A stretch of 64,000 bases of DNA, from the NCBI GenBank assembly GCA_034769895.1, contig CM068372.1, positions 433,335,958 to 433,399,957 on the forward strand, in the 5' to 3' direction. The stretch is from Magicicada septendecula (taxonomy: Eukaryota; Arthropoda; Insecta; Hemiptera; Cicadidae). Positions 31,058 to 40,134 of this stretch are shown one piece after another (positions within the stretch are counted from its first letter, which is position 1; each line of letters starts with the position of its first letter). The notes beneath the pieces are model-generated. The model was given only the letters and a program-made list of their open reading frames with translations, was not told the DNA's origin and made no database searches. Both the position numbers and the translations under genes were made by a program.

Positions 31058-31705
31058 AGTAGGGGTATTATGAGAGTTCTAACGCGGAAGTGACGTCATC
31101 CCCCGCCCCGCCCCTCGACCCCGCCCAGTTTGGCGGGAAATTTGAAAATTGTGGTGGGGGGGGTTGGGTGTTGACTTCCGGTGTTGGAGTAGAGGTGGGG
31201 GTAATGGTGTGTTGTGGTTGGTCGTCGGCTGTGTGGTGGTGGTTGTTGTCGTCGTTGATTGGTTTATGGGGGGCGGGTCGTCGTCCATGTTGGAAAATTG
31301 CGACGTTGTCGGTTGTTGCTGGAAAATTGCGGCGTTGTCGATTTGTGCGGCGGCGGCCATGTTGGAAAAATCGTCGACAGCATGTGCTGGTTAAGCGTCG
31401 TCATGGCTTGGCCACGGCTTGGCCGCGGCTCGGCCGTAGATTGGTCGACGTGTGTCGTGTTTAGATTTGAGTTGTCGGGTGTGTGCTGGTTAAGCGTCGT
31501 CATGGCTTGGGCGTAGATTGGTCGACGTGTGTCGGTGTGTGCTGGCTAAGGGTCGGCGGCCATGTTGGAAAAGCGTCGACTTTGAAAATCTGTGTCGTTC
31601 ATCTCCTTTGAGGTTAGAGAAATAAATATATGTGTGCTGCGTCCATCTTCCCTCGACGCATAATTGAAAACCAAATTCACTTGTAAAATTTGTATATCGT
31701 GCATC
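31058..31705 (+). repeat. Polinton terminal inverted repeat, left
   Basis: Inverted match to 53042-53697 with scattered substitutions and two small indels (about 10-15 bp). It contains (GTGG/GTT)n stretches and several short repeats built on atggcttgg, gtcgacgtg and ccatgttggaaaa. Long ORFs on both strands here are compositional artefacts and appear symmetrically in the right TIR. Confidence 0.93.
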
Positions 31706-31865
31706 GATGTATGGAAAAAAAATACATACATCATGCACGTAAGATAGGAAGTACCATATTCTGATTGATATGTAATTTTTTTTTCGCATGGACATAGAAA
31801 TAGTGTAGTCTCGTCCTGTATCGGTTGTAAGAAATTCTCACCCCCGCGTGTATGCACTGCATAAG

Positions 31866-32535
31866 TGAAAATCACTGCACTTGTAAAAATTGTCTAACGC
31901 ACATCATGCATGTAAGATAAATACCATTTTTTATTATTCTGATGGTATGTATTATCTCACGAGTGGTTGTAGTAAAAAAAGTGTAGTGTATTTTGCATCA
32001 CACAAATGAAACTCTCTTTGATTTGATCCGTTGTGTATAAATGAAAATCACTTCACTTGTAAAATTATGTAACACGCATTCTGCATGGAAAACATAATTA
32101 CCATTTTATATTATTGTGTTGGTTATGTATTTTGTGGGGGGCGCTCATATTAAAAAAAGTATTGTCTTCTGCTTTGATCCATCATGAAAAATCACTGCAC
32201 TTGTAAAAATTGTCTAACGCACATTATGCATGTAAGATAAATACTATTTTTATTATTCTGATGGTCTGTAATATCTCACGAGAAGCTGTAGTAAAAAAAA
32301 GTGTAGTGTATTCCGCATCTCACAAATGAAACTCTCTTTGATTTGATCCTTCGTGTATAAATGAAAATCACTTCACTTGTAAAATTGTGTAACACGCAAT
32401 ATGCATGGAAAACATAATTACCATTTATATTATTGTGTGGAGCGCTCATAGTAAAAAGAGTATTGTCTTCTGCTTTGGTCCATCATGAAAAACCACTTCA
32501 CTTGTAAAAATTGTGTAACACGCATTATGCATGGT
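31866..32535. repeat. Sub-terminal 321-bp tandem repeat of the Polinton
   Basis: A unit of about 321 bp starting at 31868 is repeated at 32189, with a partial third at 32488. Each unit holds two copies of a core cacttgtaaaa-ttgt-taac-cgcat-atgcatg. Further cores occur inside the TIR (31678) and, inverted, near the right end (52950). No coding potential. Confidence 0.8.
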
Positions 32536-32723
32536 AGAAAGGAACATTGGGTCAAATTCGACAGCGGTCGTCCTTGATTTCGGGCGTGGTTAACTATAGC
32601 ATCTTTGTCGCCTTTGTCTCCTTGCTTTGCATCTTTGTCGCCTTTGTCTCGCTGTTTTTTGTCATCAGGTGTGGATTACCTGATACCTTCACTTTCGTAT
32701 GCATCCATGTGTGGGCTTTTCTG

Positions 32724-32752
32724 TATAAAAGCCGCACGATTTGCTCAGTTAG
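32724..32752 (+). promoter_or_regulatory. Putative promoter: TATA box and start-site region
   Basis: TATAAAAG at 32724-32731 is followed about 25-30 bp later by an A-rich start region. The downstream sequence to 32810 ends in a donor-like aagag/gtgagt. A related segment (tacaaaacatcgcaggaatc) recurs at about 32996 after an acceptor-like ttctttatag. No ORF follows, so any transcript would be a non-coding or leader RNA. Confidence 0.35.
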
Positions 32753-33089
32753 AATACAAAACATCGCAGGAATCTGACAGGACATCATTAGAAGATCACG
32801 TAAGAGGTGAGTTTATTTTAAATTATTTTTCTGTAGTCTATTATCAGCAAGCAATTATTTTAAATAAAATTGATTTTTTTTAATTGCTTGAATAACACGC
32901 AACGCTCGTTCTAATAGTTTGTTTTTAAATTAATCTTTAGTTTCTTTATCATGAAGTAATTATTTTAAATTAAAATTGAATTTTTCTTTATAGTGTACAA
33001 AACATCGCAGGAATCTTCCAGCACATAAGGGTGAATTTGTTTTAAATTATTTTTTTGTAGTCTATTATCAGCAAGCAATTATTTTTCTT

Positions 33090-33890
33090 TAATTGAATAA
33101 TACATGAACGGTCGGCGCACAACGCTCGTACATGGACGGTAGGCGCACAACGCTCGTACATGAACGGTCGACGCATAACGCTCGTTCTAGCAGTTTGTTT
33201 TAATATTTATTGTTTATTTTCTGTAGTATATTATGAGACAAGTGAAGCAATTTTTTTATTAATTGATTGTATGTAATAACGCATGACTTTCTAGCTTGTA
33301 CATTGACTGATGAATAGTTGTATTGTTATTCAGAATAGTGTCAATGTTCGAAGGACTTTTGAAATCTTTCGTAACAGTATCATGAAGTAATTATTTTAAA
33401 TTATTAATTGAATAACACCTGAACGGTCGACGCACAACGCTCGTTCTAGCAGTTTGTTTTAATATTTATTGTTTATTTTCTGTAGTATATTATGAGACAA
33501 GTTAATCAATTTTTTTATTAATTGATTGTATGTAATAACGCATGATTTTCTAGCTTGTACATTGACTGATGAATAGTTGTACTTTTATTTAGAATAGTGT
33601 CAATGTTCGAAGGACTTTTGAAATCTTTCGTAACAGTATCATGTAGTAATTATTTTAAATTAAAATTGTATTTTTCTTTAATTTAATAACACCTGAACGG
33701 TCGGCGCACAACGCTCGTTCTAGCAGTTTGTTTTAACATTTATTGTTTAGTTTCTATGGTATATTATGAGACAAGTGAAGCAATTTTTATTAACTGATTG
33801 TATGTAATAACACATGACGTTCTAGCTTGTACATTGACTGGTGAATAGCTGTACTGTTATTTAGAATAATGTCAATGCTCGAAGGGCTTT
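33090..33890. repeat. Three-copy ~265-bp tandem repeat, Polinton left arm
   Basis: The block gcacaacgctcgttctagcag, followed by tttgttttaatatttattg and a segment with gtacattgactg, occurs at about 33173, 33432 and 33706 with small differences. It is preceded by three short copies of a 30-bp unit (acggtcg-cgca-aacgctcgt) near 33110-33180. Non-coding. Confidence 0.8.
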
Positions 33891-34210
33891 TGAAATTAAA
33901 TAGAGTGAAATGTTACAGCAATAACGTTTAATTGAAACAAATAAAATACATGTACGCAAAATATATTACAAGTTAAAATACATAATAATTTGTAAACAGA
34001 TGCACAATGACAATTGTGTATAATTAAAAACAAATTAAATATATGTAAACACACTATATTATGACTTAAATACAATTGCATGTAATTACAAATTAAAATA
34101 CATATGTAAACGTACACGCATACAATGACAATTGTGTACATTTAAAACAGTTGAAATATTATTTCGACGGTTGATATTATTACGTAAGCGCTAAACAACA
34201 ATGTATCCAA
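33891..34210. other. AT-rich spacer, Polinton
   Basis: Repeated cacaatgacaattgtg- and catgta-type motifs; no credible ORF. The 81-codon minus-strand ORF (33896-34141) is low-complexity and rejected. Confidence 0.5.
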
Positions 34211-34734
34211 TTAGTAATTTACCAGAAACATATTGATTATTCTAAAATCCGATACAACCCACTCGCGTAAAGCGTGTACTCTATGACTTGTGCATATTTC
34301 TGGAAATAAGTGGTGCGTGAGACAGGCTGTTCCATGTATTGAATGTAATTGTTCGAGTTTGGGACAACCGAAATCTTCTAAATTTATAATATTGTAATGT
34401 ACGATACGCTTCTCCATAAATCTTTTTTTTTTTGCAATCCTTTTACGAAAACATAGTTAAAAGGAAACGTATATTTTACTAATATCGGCACAAGATGGTC
34501 GTACGATGTGTCCCCGTCCGTCCACTCTAGACCATGATAATAGTCCGTTAACCATCGGTTTGTCCTCATGTGTTTGTGATTCGAAACGATTGTGCCCGCT
34601 GGAGGTACAAATATCCAGTGCCTGCTGGCAAATGCGGTGACGTCCATAATGGCTAGTTCCTTAACGAGTTCGTTACCATCGTTGTCGATGAAACAGTGAA
34701 AGTCAAGTATGACTGCTAGCTTGTCGTTGCTCAT
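34211..34734 (-). pseudogene. Polinton-associated unknown protein B (ILDF family), frameshifted
   Basis: An ATG at 34734 opens a protein starting MSNDKLAVILDFHCF, then KELAIMDV, HWIFVPP and a WLTDYYHGLEW block. The reading frame is lost in an A-run (plus-strand T-run at 34421-34432). The continuation in another frame (34417-34211) carries NLEDFGCPKL and a Cys/His-containing end (HHLFPEIC..HRVHALREWV). This arrangement recalls an uncharacterised insect and mobile-element family; the acidic start (ILDF...) invites comparison with RNase H-fold exonucleases, but this is inference. The start overlaps the upstream ORF stop as ATGA. Confidence 0.55.
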
Positions 34735-34997
34735 CCTTTTTTCGTTACAAACAACGTGTTCGGTGACACTAGGAACGCTGCTGATCCGTCCGTCTTGCGG
34801 AACAGACAAGTTGTATGTCGTGAGACGTTCGTAAAGAATTTTTTCGGTACGTTTACTTTGTACCTTACCTGCTCGTCACGTATCACTGCAACAAATTTCT
34901 GTGTCAAAACGTCGTATACAAAAATTTCTATAGGGTACAGTACTGCGTGCTTTAAGTCGCTGCAACGCCTGTACTCGTACGGAGTTAACAGCTCCAT
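34731..34997 (-). CDS. Polinton small protein A, unknown
   Basis: 88 codons from an ATG (MELLTPYEYRR...). No domain recognised; mixed charged/hydrophobic composition, no signal peptide. Its TGA overlaps the ATG of the next gene (ATGA), the tight packing seen throughout this element. It may be translated from the same transcript as protein B or as a start upstream of it. Confidence 0.5.
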   Translation of the reverse strand: MELLTPYEYRRCSDLKHAVLYPIEIFVYDVLTQKFVAVIRDEQVRYKVNVPKKFFTNVSRHTTCLFRKTDGSAAFLVSPNTLFVTKKG

Positions 34998-35117
34998 GCG
35001 TCCGTCCCCAACGCGTAGTGTTCAAACACTGAGGTATGCGAGATTAGTGGAGGGGGTATAAACACTTCTGTCAAACGCTGTAGTCATTATGCGATGAAAT
35101 TAAAGCGTGAAAACGAA

Positions 35118-35801
35118 CTAGATATAAGCTCTCATGTAAGCGGTGTTTGCGGTTCTACATAAGGGACACGTATTTAGGGTGATGGTGCAATTCACACATG
35201 TGACAAAATGTCGACAGGGAATAAGTACAACTTCAAGATTTTGCGCGTAACAAACTTTGCACAATGTATCACGATTCGAGCCCCCTTCTTCCTTTTTTAT
35301 ATTCTCTTTGAACGTGTCGGTGTGTTGTTTGTTCTCTGCTGCCGTTGCTGCCGCTTCTGCCGCTGCTACCGGTTCGGTAACGATGCCCAGTGCCTTGATT
35401 ATAAATTTTTTATCTTTCGCTAACATTACGTAAGAGCACACAGGGAAATGACGCGCGTGTTCTGTCCAAGCATTTTCTCCACGTTCCCATTTGTTTAAAC
35501 CGCCTCCACAGCAAAAAAAAATCACTCTATCGTTGCATCCGCTGTAAAAGAAACCTGCTTCTGCTATTTCTTTAGGTGTTATCGTCAACGATATAGGCCA
35601 TTCTTTAAATCTCTTTAAACGGTTTTCAAAGCTTCTATAACGCGGGTACGGGGATATGATTTTTTGAATTAAGGCGACTTGCACTTCTTTATCGTCCGGT
35701 GATAAGGACTTGATCATTGTTGTCGGTTCACCGCACTGTCTGAAATAGCGGCTGTTGTTGTTGGGATTGTTATCGTCATCCTCGCGATCGTTTGAAAGCA
35801 T
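35118..35801 (-). CDS. iap: Inhibitor-of-apoptosis-like protein (BIR + RING)
   Basis: The first ATG is at 35801, giving 227 residues. The N-terminus is polar (D/N-rich). A BIR domain spans about 54-126 (RYRSFENRLKRF, GFFYSG, CGGGL..W, W.EHARHFPVCSYV). A C3HC4 RING spans about 181-222 (CKVC...CRHFVTCVNC...CPLC). The family (baculovirus Op-IAP/Cp-IAP and insect IAPs) binds caspases or their activators and ubiquitinates them. Odd point: BIR zinc ligands are normally C-x2-C-x16-H-x6-C, but the first Cys is Phe95; C98, H115 and C122 are kept. Anti-apoptotic function is therefore uncertain. The RING ligands are intact. Confidence 0.9.
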   Translation of the reverse strand: MLSNDREDDDNNPNNNSRYFRQCGEPTTMIKSLSPDDKEVQVALIQKIISPYPRYRSFENRLKRFKEWPISLTITPKEIAEAGFFYSGCNDRVIFFCCGGGLNKWERGENAWTEHARHFPVCSYVMLAKDKKFIIKALGIVTEPVAAAEAAATAAENKQHTDTFKENIKKEEGGSNRDTLCKVCYAQNLEVVLIPCRHFVTCVNCTITLNTCPLCRTANTAYMRAYI

Positions 35802-35888
35802 CTTGTGCGTCCTCTTGCGACTTGTGCCGATGAAACACTGAGTGAAGAATAGGGGGAGGGGATAATAATAAGACGTTTCCCCCTCCAA

Positions 35889-36061
35889 GGTTACGGGTAT
35901 TAAGAAAATAAAAATACATGAAAATTTATTACATTTTTTTAATAAAAAAAATCACATACATATAATGCATACATAACATACTAAAAAGCAAAATTCTATT
36001 TACATCAAAAACAATAAGCAACATTCTATTTACAGCAAAAACAATAATATACAGTAATCGT
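35889..36061. other. Intergenic region with polyadenylation-type signals
   Basis: AT-rich spacer between the IAP gene and the capsid gene cluster. A minus-strand AATAAA (plus tttatt, 35927-35932) lies downstream of the capsid gene and could end that transcript; short direct repeats (caaaaacaataa, attctatttaca) occur near 35995-36045. Confidence 0.45.
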
Positions 36062-37303
36062 TTAATTGTGCCTGCGCACCGTGTTGGATAACGGAGTGTA
36101 CACGTTGAGCGAATCGTGCAGTATCAAGCAGTAGGCCGCGGTCTGAGCAGGGAAATTGTCCGATGACTCGAATTCCAATCTGACGTCGACTGGTGAAGAC
36201 TTGAGCGACTCGTCCTGTCTGCTACAATCGAAGACGAATAGCGGTGCTTTCTTTATGAACTCGGTCGGTGTTAGAAATACGTTGTGTTGACTTCTATGGT
36301 ACTACGATTTTTGAAATCGTGTATACATGTCGTAAAGCAATGCGTAACGTACGTTATCGATATCCAGGTTCAGGTTATCGTACGGATAGTATTTGTCGTT
36401 CAGAAAGAGTCTCGCGTTGGTCACCTTGCAGTGATCGAATTCACCTGCGCGTTTCTTCAGATTGTTCTTTCTGGCTGTCTGGAAGGTGAGTATCACGTAC
36501 CGTGGTTTCTCCAGTTGTGTCGTTGTTTTCACCGTCCAAGTCTGTCTGTCGGTCGTCGGTAATGCCGGGTACTCGTGCAGTTCCCAACTGCGAAACGGTA
36601 AGAATAGCGGTAGGTCCTTGCGTATGATTTCCAACAGTCGTATCCGCACTTCGTTGTTCACGTACACGAACGGAATCATCCAAGATATTTTGGTCAGTTC
36701 TATATCAGCGTTAGCGGGCGCATCCGTGGACGAGAAAAGAGCGTTAACGTCGGTGGAAGTGCGCAACAGTATCAGTTCCTGTTTCATGTTTAATATTACG
36801 TGTGTAAAATCCTCGGCGAATCCCATCAGCATCCTCAACGGTATGCAAAAGTTGAATTCACCGTTTTTGCCGGTCGGCGTTAGCTCGTTAGCTGTAGGAG
36901 CAACCCAACCGGCGTTTTGCATCGAAACAAAGTCCTGCTTGCCGGCAGATAGCACGGTTTTAATAGTGGACGTGATGCCGACGCTCTTGGTACGATCCAC
37001 TTCCACACCAGCCAGTTCGTAACGGATTTCTTCGAAGAGAAACGCGATCGCGTTGTTGACCATTTTCACGTTCACGGTATCGGTGCTGGCGGTCTTTTTA
37101 TTCAACTTGCCTTCAACGTACAGGAAACTTTCCATCGGTAAAGTGAAGACTTCCTGTTGCAGGATAGGTATGCGTATCTCATTATTATTTCCGTATCGTG
37201 ACGCCGACGCGTACGGTGCGTGCGGATGATATTCGTAATGTGTGATGTTGTCTTCAAAAAATGGTCGGCGTTCGACCGATAAGACGACACCGCTGTCCGT
37301 CAT
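36062..37303 (-). pseudogene. mcp: Major capsid protein (double jelly roll), one in-frame stop
   Basis: An ATG at 37303 opens 333 codons to a TAG at 36302-36304; the same frame stays open for 79 more codons to TAA at 36062-36064. The combined length (about 412) and features fit the Polinton hexon-like major capsid protein: beta-rich, a typical final segment with FVFDCSRQDESLKSS and AAYCLILHDSLNVYTPL, and its place in the capsid operon. Without the last 80 residues the second jelly roll would be incomplete. The single stop in an otherwise well-preserved frame indicates recent inactivation, unless it is read through or a sequencing error. Confidence 0.85.
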
Positions 37304-37304
37304 G

Positions 37305-37493
37305 TTACTTGTTTTTCTTGATTTTGAATCCTAGTGAAATCAGGTAGCGCCTGTTAGTTGTTTTTAACCGTGTCAGCGACGAACGTCTACTGATACCTTT
37401 ACCGAAAGTGTCGTCCTCTTTTATCTTGCGGTGCGAGCCACCGTCGCCACCGCCGCTCTTCATCACCAGGGTATCGGTGAAATAAAATCCCAT
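37305..37493 (-). CDS. Small Gly-rich Polinton protein between capsid genes
   Basis: 62 residues from ATG 37493 (MGFYFTDTLVMKSGGGDGG...), basic C-terminus (GFKIKKNK). It lies 1 bp upstream of the capsid ATG and 5 bp after the minor capsid stop. Small proteins with a YFTDT-type start, a glycine patch and an R/K-rich tail recur at this position in Polintons; the role is unknown, possibly a minor virion component. Confidence 0.6.
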   Translation of the reverse strand: MGFYFTDTLVMKSGGGDGGSHRKIKEDDTFGKGISRRSSLTRLKTTNRRYLISLGFKIKKNK

Positions 37494-37498
37494 GATTA

Positions 37499-38203
37499 CT
37501 ACGCACGTTTCAGATGTATACGCGCGGTGATGACTTCGCCTTGAAAATTAACGATATCACCGTCCTGATCGTGTACGGACACTGTAACGTTACGCAATTG
37601 TAGTACGTTAAATGGAAAATAAATGACGTTTCTGGGCGTTTCCACTATCTTGAATCCTGGCTTGACCGTCGGATAGAACGAGTGCAGTATATGCTCGTTT
37701 CGTCCCGCCTTGTACGAAACTTGCACAGCGTTACACCTTATCTTCAAAACGTTCACTTTGTTAATGTTTACAGGCGCGTCCGACGTGTGTAATATATACG
37801 CTTCTAACTTGCGTTTCTTGGGAAAACCCAACATGGTACCGATTGTGTGTTCCGTACTCCCGAAATCGATCTCGTATGAACAATAAAGTTCGCATTTCAG
37901 TGTGTTATTATAGGGTCGTAGAGCAAATTTCGGGTCTAATAGCGCTTTCTTCAGGTACGTTTCTATATCACTGATTTCGTACACACCAGTCGGTATTTTG
38001 ACAAGTTCTAACGTTTTACGTGGTCCTTTTAGTACGGGAAAGACGTTGTTTCTTCCGCTTTCCACGTTCGGTATAGAGTTGTACGTGGTAAAATCCAGTA
38101 GTCCCGCGTACCATTCACCGTCTGTCAGTTCAAGCGGCGGAAAAAAGTCACAAACCAGTGCGCTCGGATCCGTTCCCGTGACGGTGACCGTAAGCGAAGA
38201 CAT
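37499..38203 (-). CDS. Minor capsid (penton-like, single jelly roll) protein
   Basis: The preferred start is the ATG at 38203 (MSSLTVTVTGTDPS), which lies just after the protease stop; an in-frame upstream ATG at 38245 would overlap the protease. The product is about 234 residues. It is beta-strand-rich with FFPPLELTDGEWYAGLLDF, a pattern seen in Polinton penton homologues, and ends in VITARIHLKRA. It should occupy the icosahedral vertices together with the major capsid protein. No disruption seen. Confidence 0.85.
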   Translation of the reverse strand: MSSLTVTVTGTDPSALVCDFFPPLELTDGEWYAGLLDFTTYNSIPNVESGRNNVFPVLKGPRKTLELVKIPTGVYEISDIETYLKKALLDPKFALRPYNNTLKCELYCSYEIDFGSTEHTIGTMLGFPKKRKLEAYILHTSDAPVNINKVNVLKIRCNAVQVSYKAGRNEHILHSFYPTVKPGFKIVETPRNVIYFPFNVLQLRNVTVSVHDQDGDIVNFQGEVITARIHLKRA

Positions 38204-38211
38204 CTTGTCGT

Positions 38212-38681
38212 TTACTGATCGTTCGATGTCAAAAACTCCAAACATAAATGTCCGCAGACGACTGTGTCCGACGGTTGTTTCCGTGTGTAATTGTAACGAA
38301 CGTCGGTCACGTTCGATCCAAAGTACCGTATTAGCTCGACAGGAGGGCGCAGATTGCCGAATCCGTCAAAGTACATGACTCTGTCGCCTCGCTTCTTATA
38401 GCATACCCAGTGCGTGCCCGGTCCGGTAGCGTCGTCCAGATTCACGATCGCGCTTTCGTTCTCCCACGGTGATGTACTAGGAAGTGCGTCGCGCATGTAC
38501 ACGCCTCTGAAATAAGGTACACGCAATCGTTTCGTGTACTCGTACAGATCTCGATCGGACAACGGACGCACGGGTATTTTGATTAGTTTTTTCGGTACGG
38601 ACGAAGGTAGAGTCCTGAAGCCTTTTTACCACCGGTCCGTCTTCGTCGTCGTCCCGACCCCGTTGCTCTCCTCCTCTTCAT
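38212..38681 (-). pseudogene. pro: Adenain-like cysteine protease, frameshift near its N-terminus
   Basis: The core (38571-38212) has the adenovirus-type catalytic order: His in GTHWVCYKK, Asp in YFDGFGN, the oxyanion Gln (RKQPSD) and Cys in VVCGHLC. This enzyme matures virion proteins. The core frame has no ATG before Met26. A 32-codon basic ORF beginning at ATG 38681 (MKRRR...SGLYLRPYRKN) leads into it in another frame, and the two would join at the T6 run 38587-38592. A 1-bp indel there is the simplest reading. Alternatively the basic piece is the tail of the upstream PLA2 protein. Confidence 0.8.
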
Positions 38682-38715
38682 GATTATCGTGCGTCGTCTG
38701 GTGCGACGTCGACGT

Positions 38716-39174
38716 TTACGCACACCACCACCACACACCACCACCACTGCAGCATAGTCCGCTGCCTAAAGCGGATTTCGCCTTCATCGCTGCCGCTACG
38801 GCCGCCGCGTACGCTCTTTCGCGGATGCCTGAATTCAAAGCTTTCACTCGTTCCCACGCCTTGCCGGCTAGCACACGATCCGCTACACGTCTTCGTTCGT
38901 TGTCCTTGTACTTCCTGTAAGCGATATCGTGTTCGCGACAGGCTTCGCCCAACTCGTTGATTCCTCGATCACCACGTGCTAATCTTTCCTCTAGTTTCGT
39001 TCCGGGTCCGCAGAACCTGTAGCCGGGCAGATGTAGTTCCACCGGTAATACGTCCACCGCTCGATTGATCAGCGTAGGTACTGACTTCGCGACGAATGGT
39101 ACCGCGCTTTTAACTATTTTTGCTATGAGACCACCCCCCCTTTTTTTATCAACGCGACTACGTAGTTCATACAT
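38716..39174 (-). CDS. PLA2-domain protein (parvovirus VP1-like phospholipase)
   Basis: The ATG at 39174 is 2 bp after the fibre gene stop; the product is about 152 residues. The phospholipase A2-like domain shows the Ca-binding loop YRFCGPGT (about 52-59) and the catalytic pair in CREHDIAY (His82-Asp83). In parvoviruses and adintoviruses this domain is thought to breach endosomal membranes. The C-terminus runs into a (TGG)n stretch ending GGGVWWWCA, which looks like out-of-frame sequence. A +1 change would join it to an Arg-rich segment just downstream, so the end may be frameshifted. Confidence 0.85.
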   Translation of the reverse strand: MYELRSRVDKKRGGGLIAKIVKSAVPFVAKSVPTLINRAVDVLPVELHLPGYRFCGPGTKLEERLARGDRGINELGEACREHDIAYRKYKDNERRRVADRVLAGKAWERVKALNSGIRERAYAAAVAAAMKAKSALGSGLCCSGGGVWWWCA

Positions 39175-39176
39175 GT

Positions 39177-40097
39177 CTACTGTTTCGATTGCTGACGATA
39201 AAGGGATCTCCAATCGTGCTCGTCCTTGGATTTGTCCAGATCACTAATCAACTCGTTCGTCTCCGCCTTGCTCGTAAGTAGTAACTCTGCCTCTTCGGCA
39301 CCGAGTGAAGTACGCGCTGCGTGCGTATGCAATTTATAGATATACGATACCACTTTCTCCCAACGACGTTGGAACACTTTTGCGAGTTTGTACACTTCGC
39401 ACTTCGCGTACTGCCTCGTTTCCTCCAATTGACGTGCGTTCAATGCGTCCGTGGGCCGTGCACCGCCGTCACCGACGTTCAGAATAGTCTTTCCTTGTGC
39501 GTTGAAATAAGTGTCGTTTACCACGGTGATCGTGTGTCGGTTCAAAAATTCCAAGTTCACTGCGTCCTTGTTGTTGATGGGCGGCGCTAACTGCGTTATC
39601 CGCACGTTGCTGACCATTAGGTTAGAGTTCGTATCCTTCGGTATGATCTTCGAGTCCACGTATACTTTGGTCGCAGCGTCTCTCGCACGAATCGGTTCCC
39701 TCAGAGACTGTATGCGATGGTCTCGCGCGTCGACGACGGCTCCGTTCTTCTTGTTCGGTCCCAGCTGTGTGAAACGCAAGCACGAGTAATCTACATACTG
39801 CTTGTTGACAGCGTCCCCGAGATCGACGGGAGCGGCGACGTTGACGAGCTTACGACCTTTCACGTCTATTCCTTGTGTCGTCGGCGGATCGGCTAACAGA
39901 CAGTTTTCGCGCATGAACCGCAGTGAAACGGCGTCGTTACCGTCGTGCGGTTCGCCCAAGTTGTATATTTTTTTCCCCGCTACGTCGAAGTGCCCGTCCT
40001 CGGTCATCGCGATACCGATATCCTCACGCAGACTGCGTCGCGTCTCCCTTCGCGCTCTGACTGCGCTCTGGTGTCTGCCGAACTTGTCAACACTCAT
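39177..40097 (-). CDS. Fibre-like protein with phage-tail-type shaft repeats
   Basis: 306 residues from ATG 40097. Five repeats of the form (G)K-I-x-N/Q-L-x-x-P-x(4)-DA-V/A-N/T-x-x-Y/F-V/L occur at about residues 41-62, 79-103, 128-149, 165-187 and 200-223 (GKKIYNLGEPHDGNDAVSLR, GRKLVNVAAPVDLGDAVNKQ and others). This signature is common in trimeric tail-fibre shafts of phages. The C-terminus is helical and charged. The position inside the capsid operon, between metalloproteinase and PLA2 genes, favours a virion spike or attachment role (inference). Intact. Confidence 0.75.
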   Translation of the reverse strand: MSVDKFGRHQSAVRARRETRRSLREDIGIAMTEDGHFDVAGKKIYNLGEPHDGNDAVSLRFMRENCLLADPPTTQGIDVKGRKLVNVAAPVDLGDAVNKQYVDYSCLRFTQLGPNKKNGAVVDARDHRIQSLREPIRARDAATKVYVDSKIIPKDTNSNLMVSNVRITQLAPPINNKDAVNLEFLNRHTITVVNDTYFNAQGKTILNVGDGGARPTDALNARQLEETRQYAKCEVYKLAKVFQRRWEKVVSYIYKLHTHAARTSLGAEEAELLLTSKAETNELISDLDKSKDEHDWRSLYRQQSKQ

Positions 40098-40134
40098 CTC
40101 GTGAATGATGCACGTCGTACGCCGTGCACGGCAT

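Noticed and set aside
31079..31516. Several overlapping ORFs (Thr/Pro/Gln-rich or Gly/Val/Trp-rich) in the left TIR, mirrored at 53283-53687
   Set aside because: They arise from low-complexity (GTGG)n/(ACCACC)n sequence, occur on both strands, and exist twice only because the TIR is an inverted duplicate.
33110..33190. Short repeats with spacers, considered as a CRISPR-like array
   Set aside because: Only three degenerate direct copies with no uniform spacers, inside a eukaryotic mobile element.
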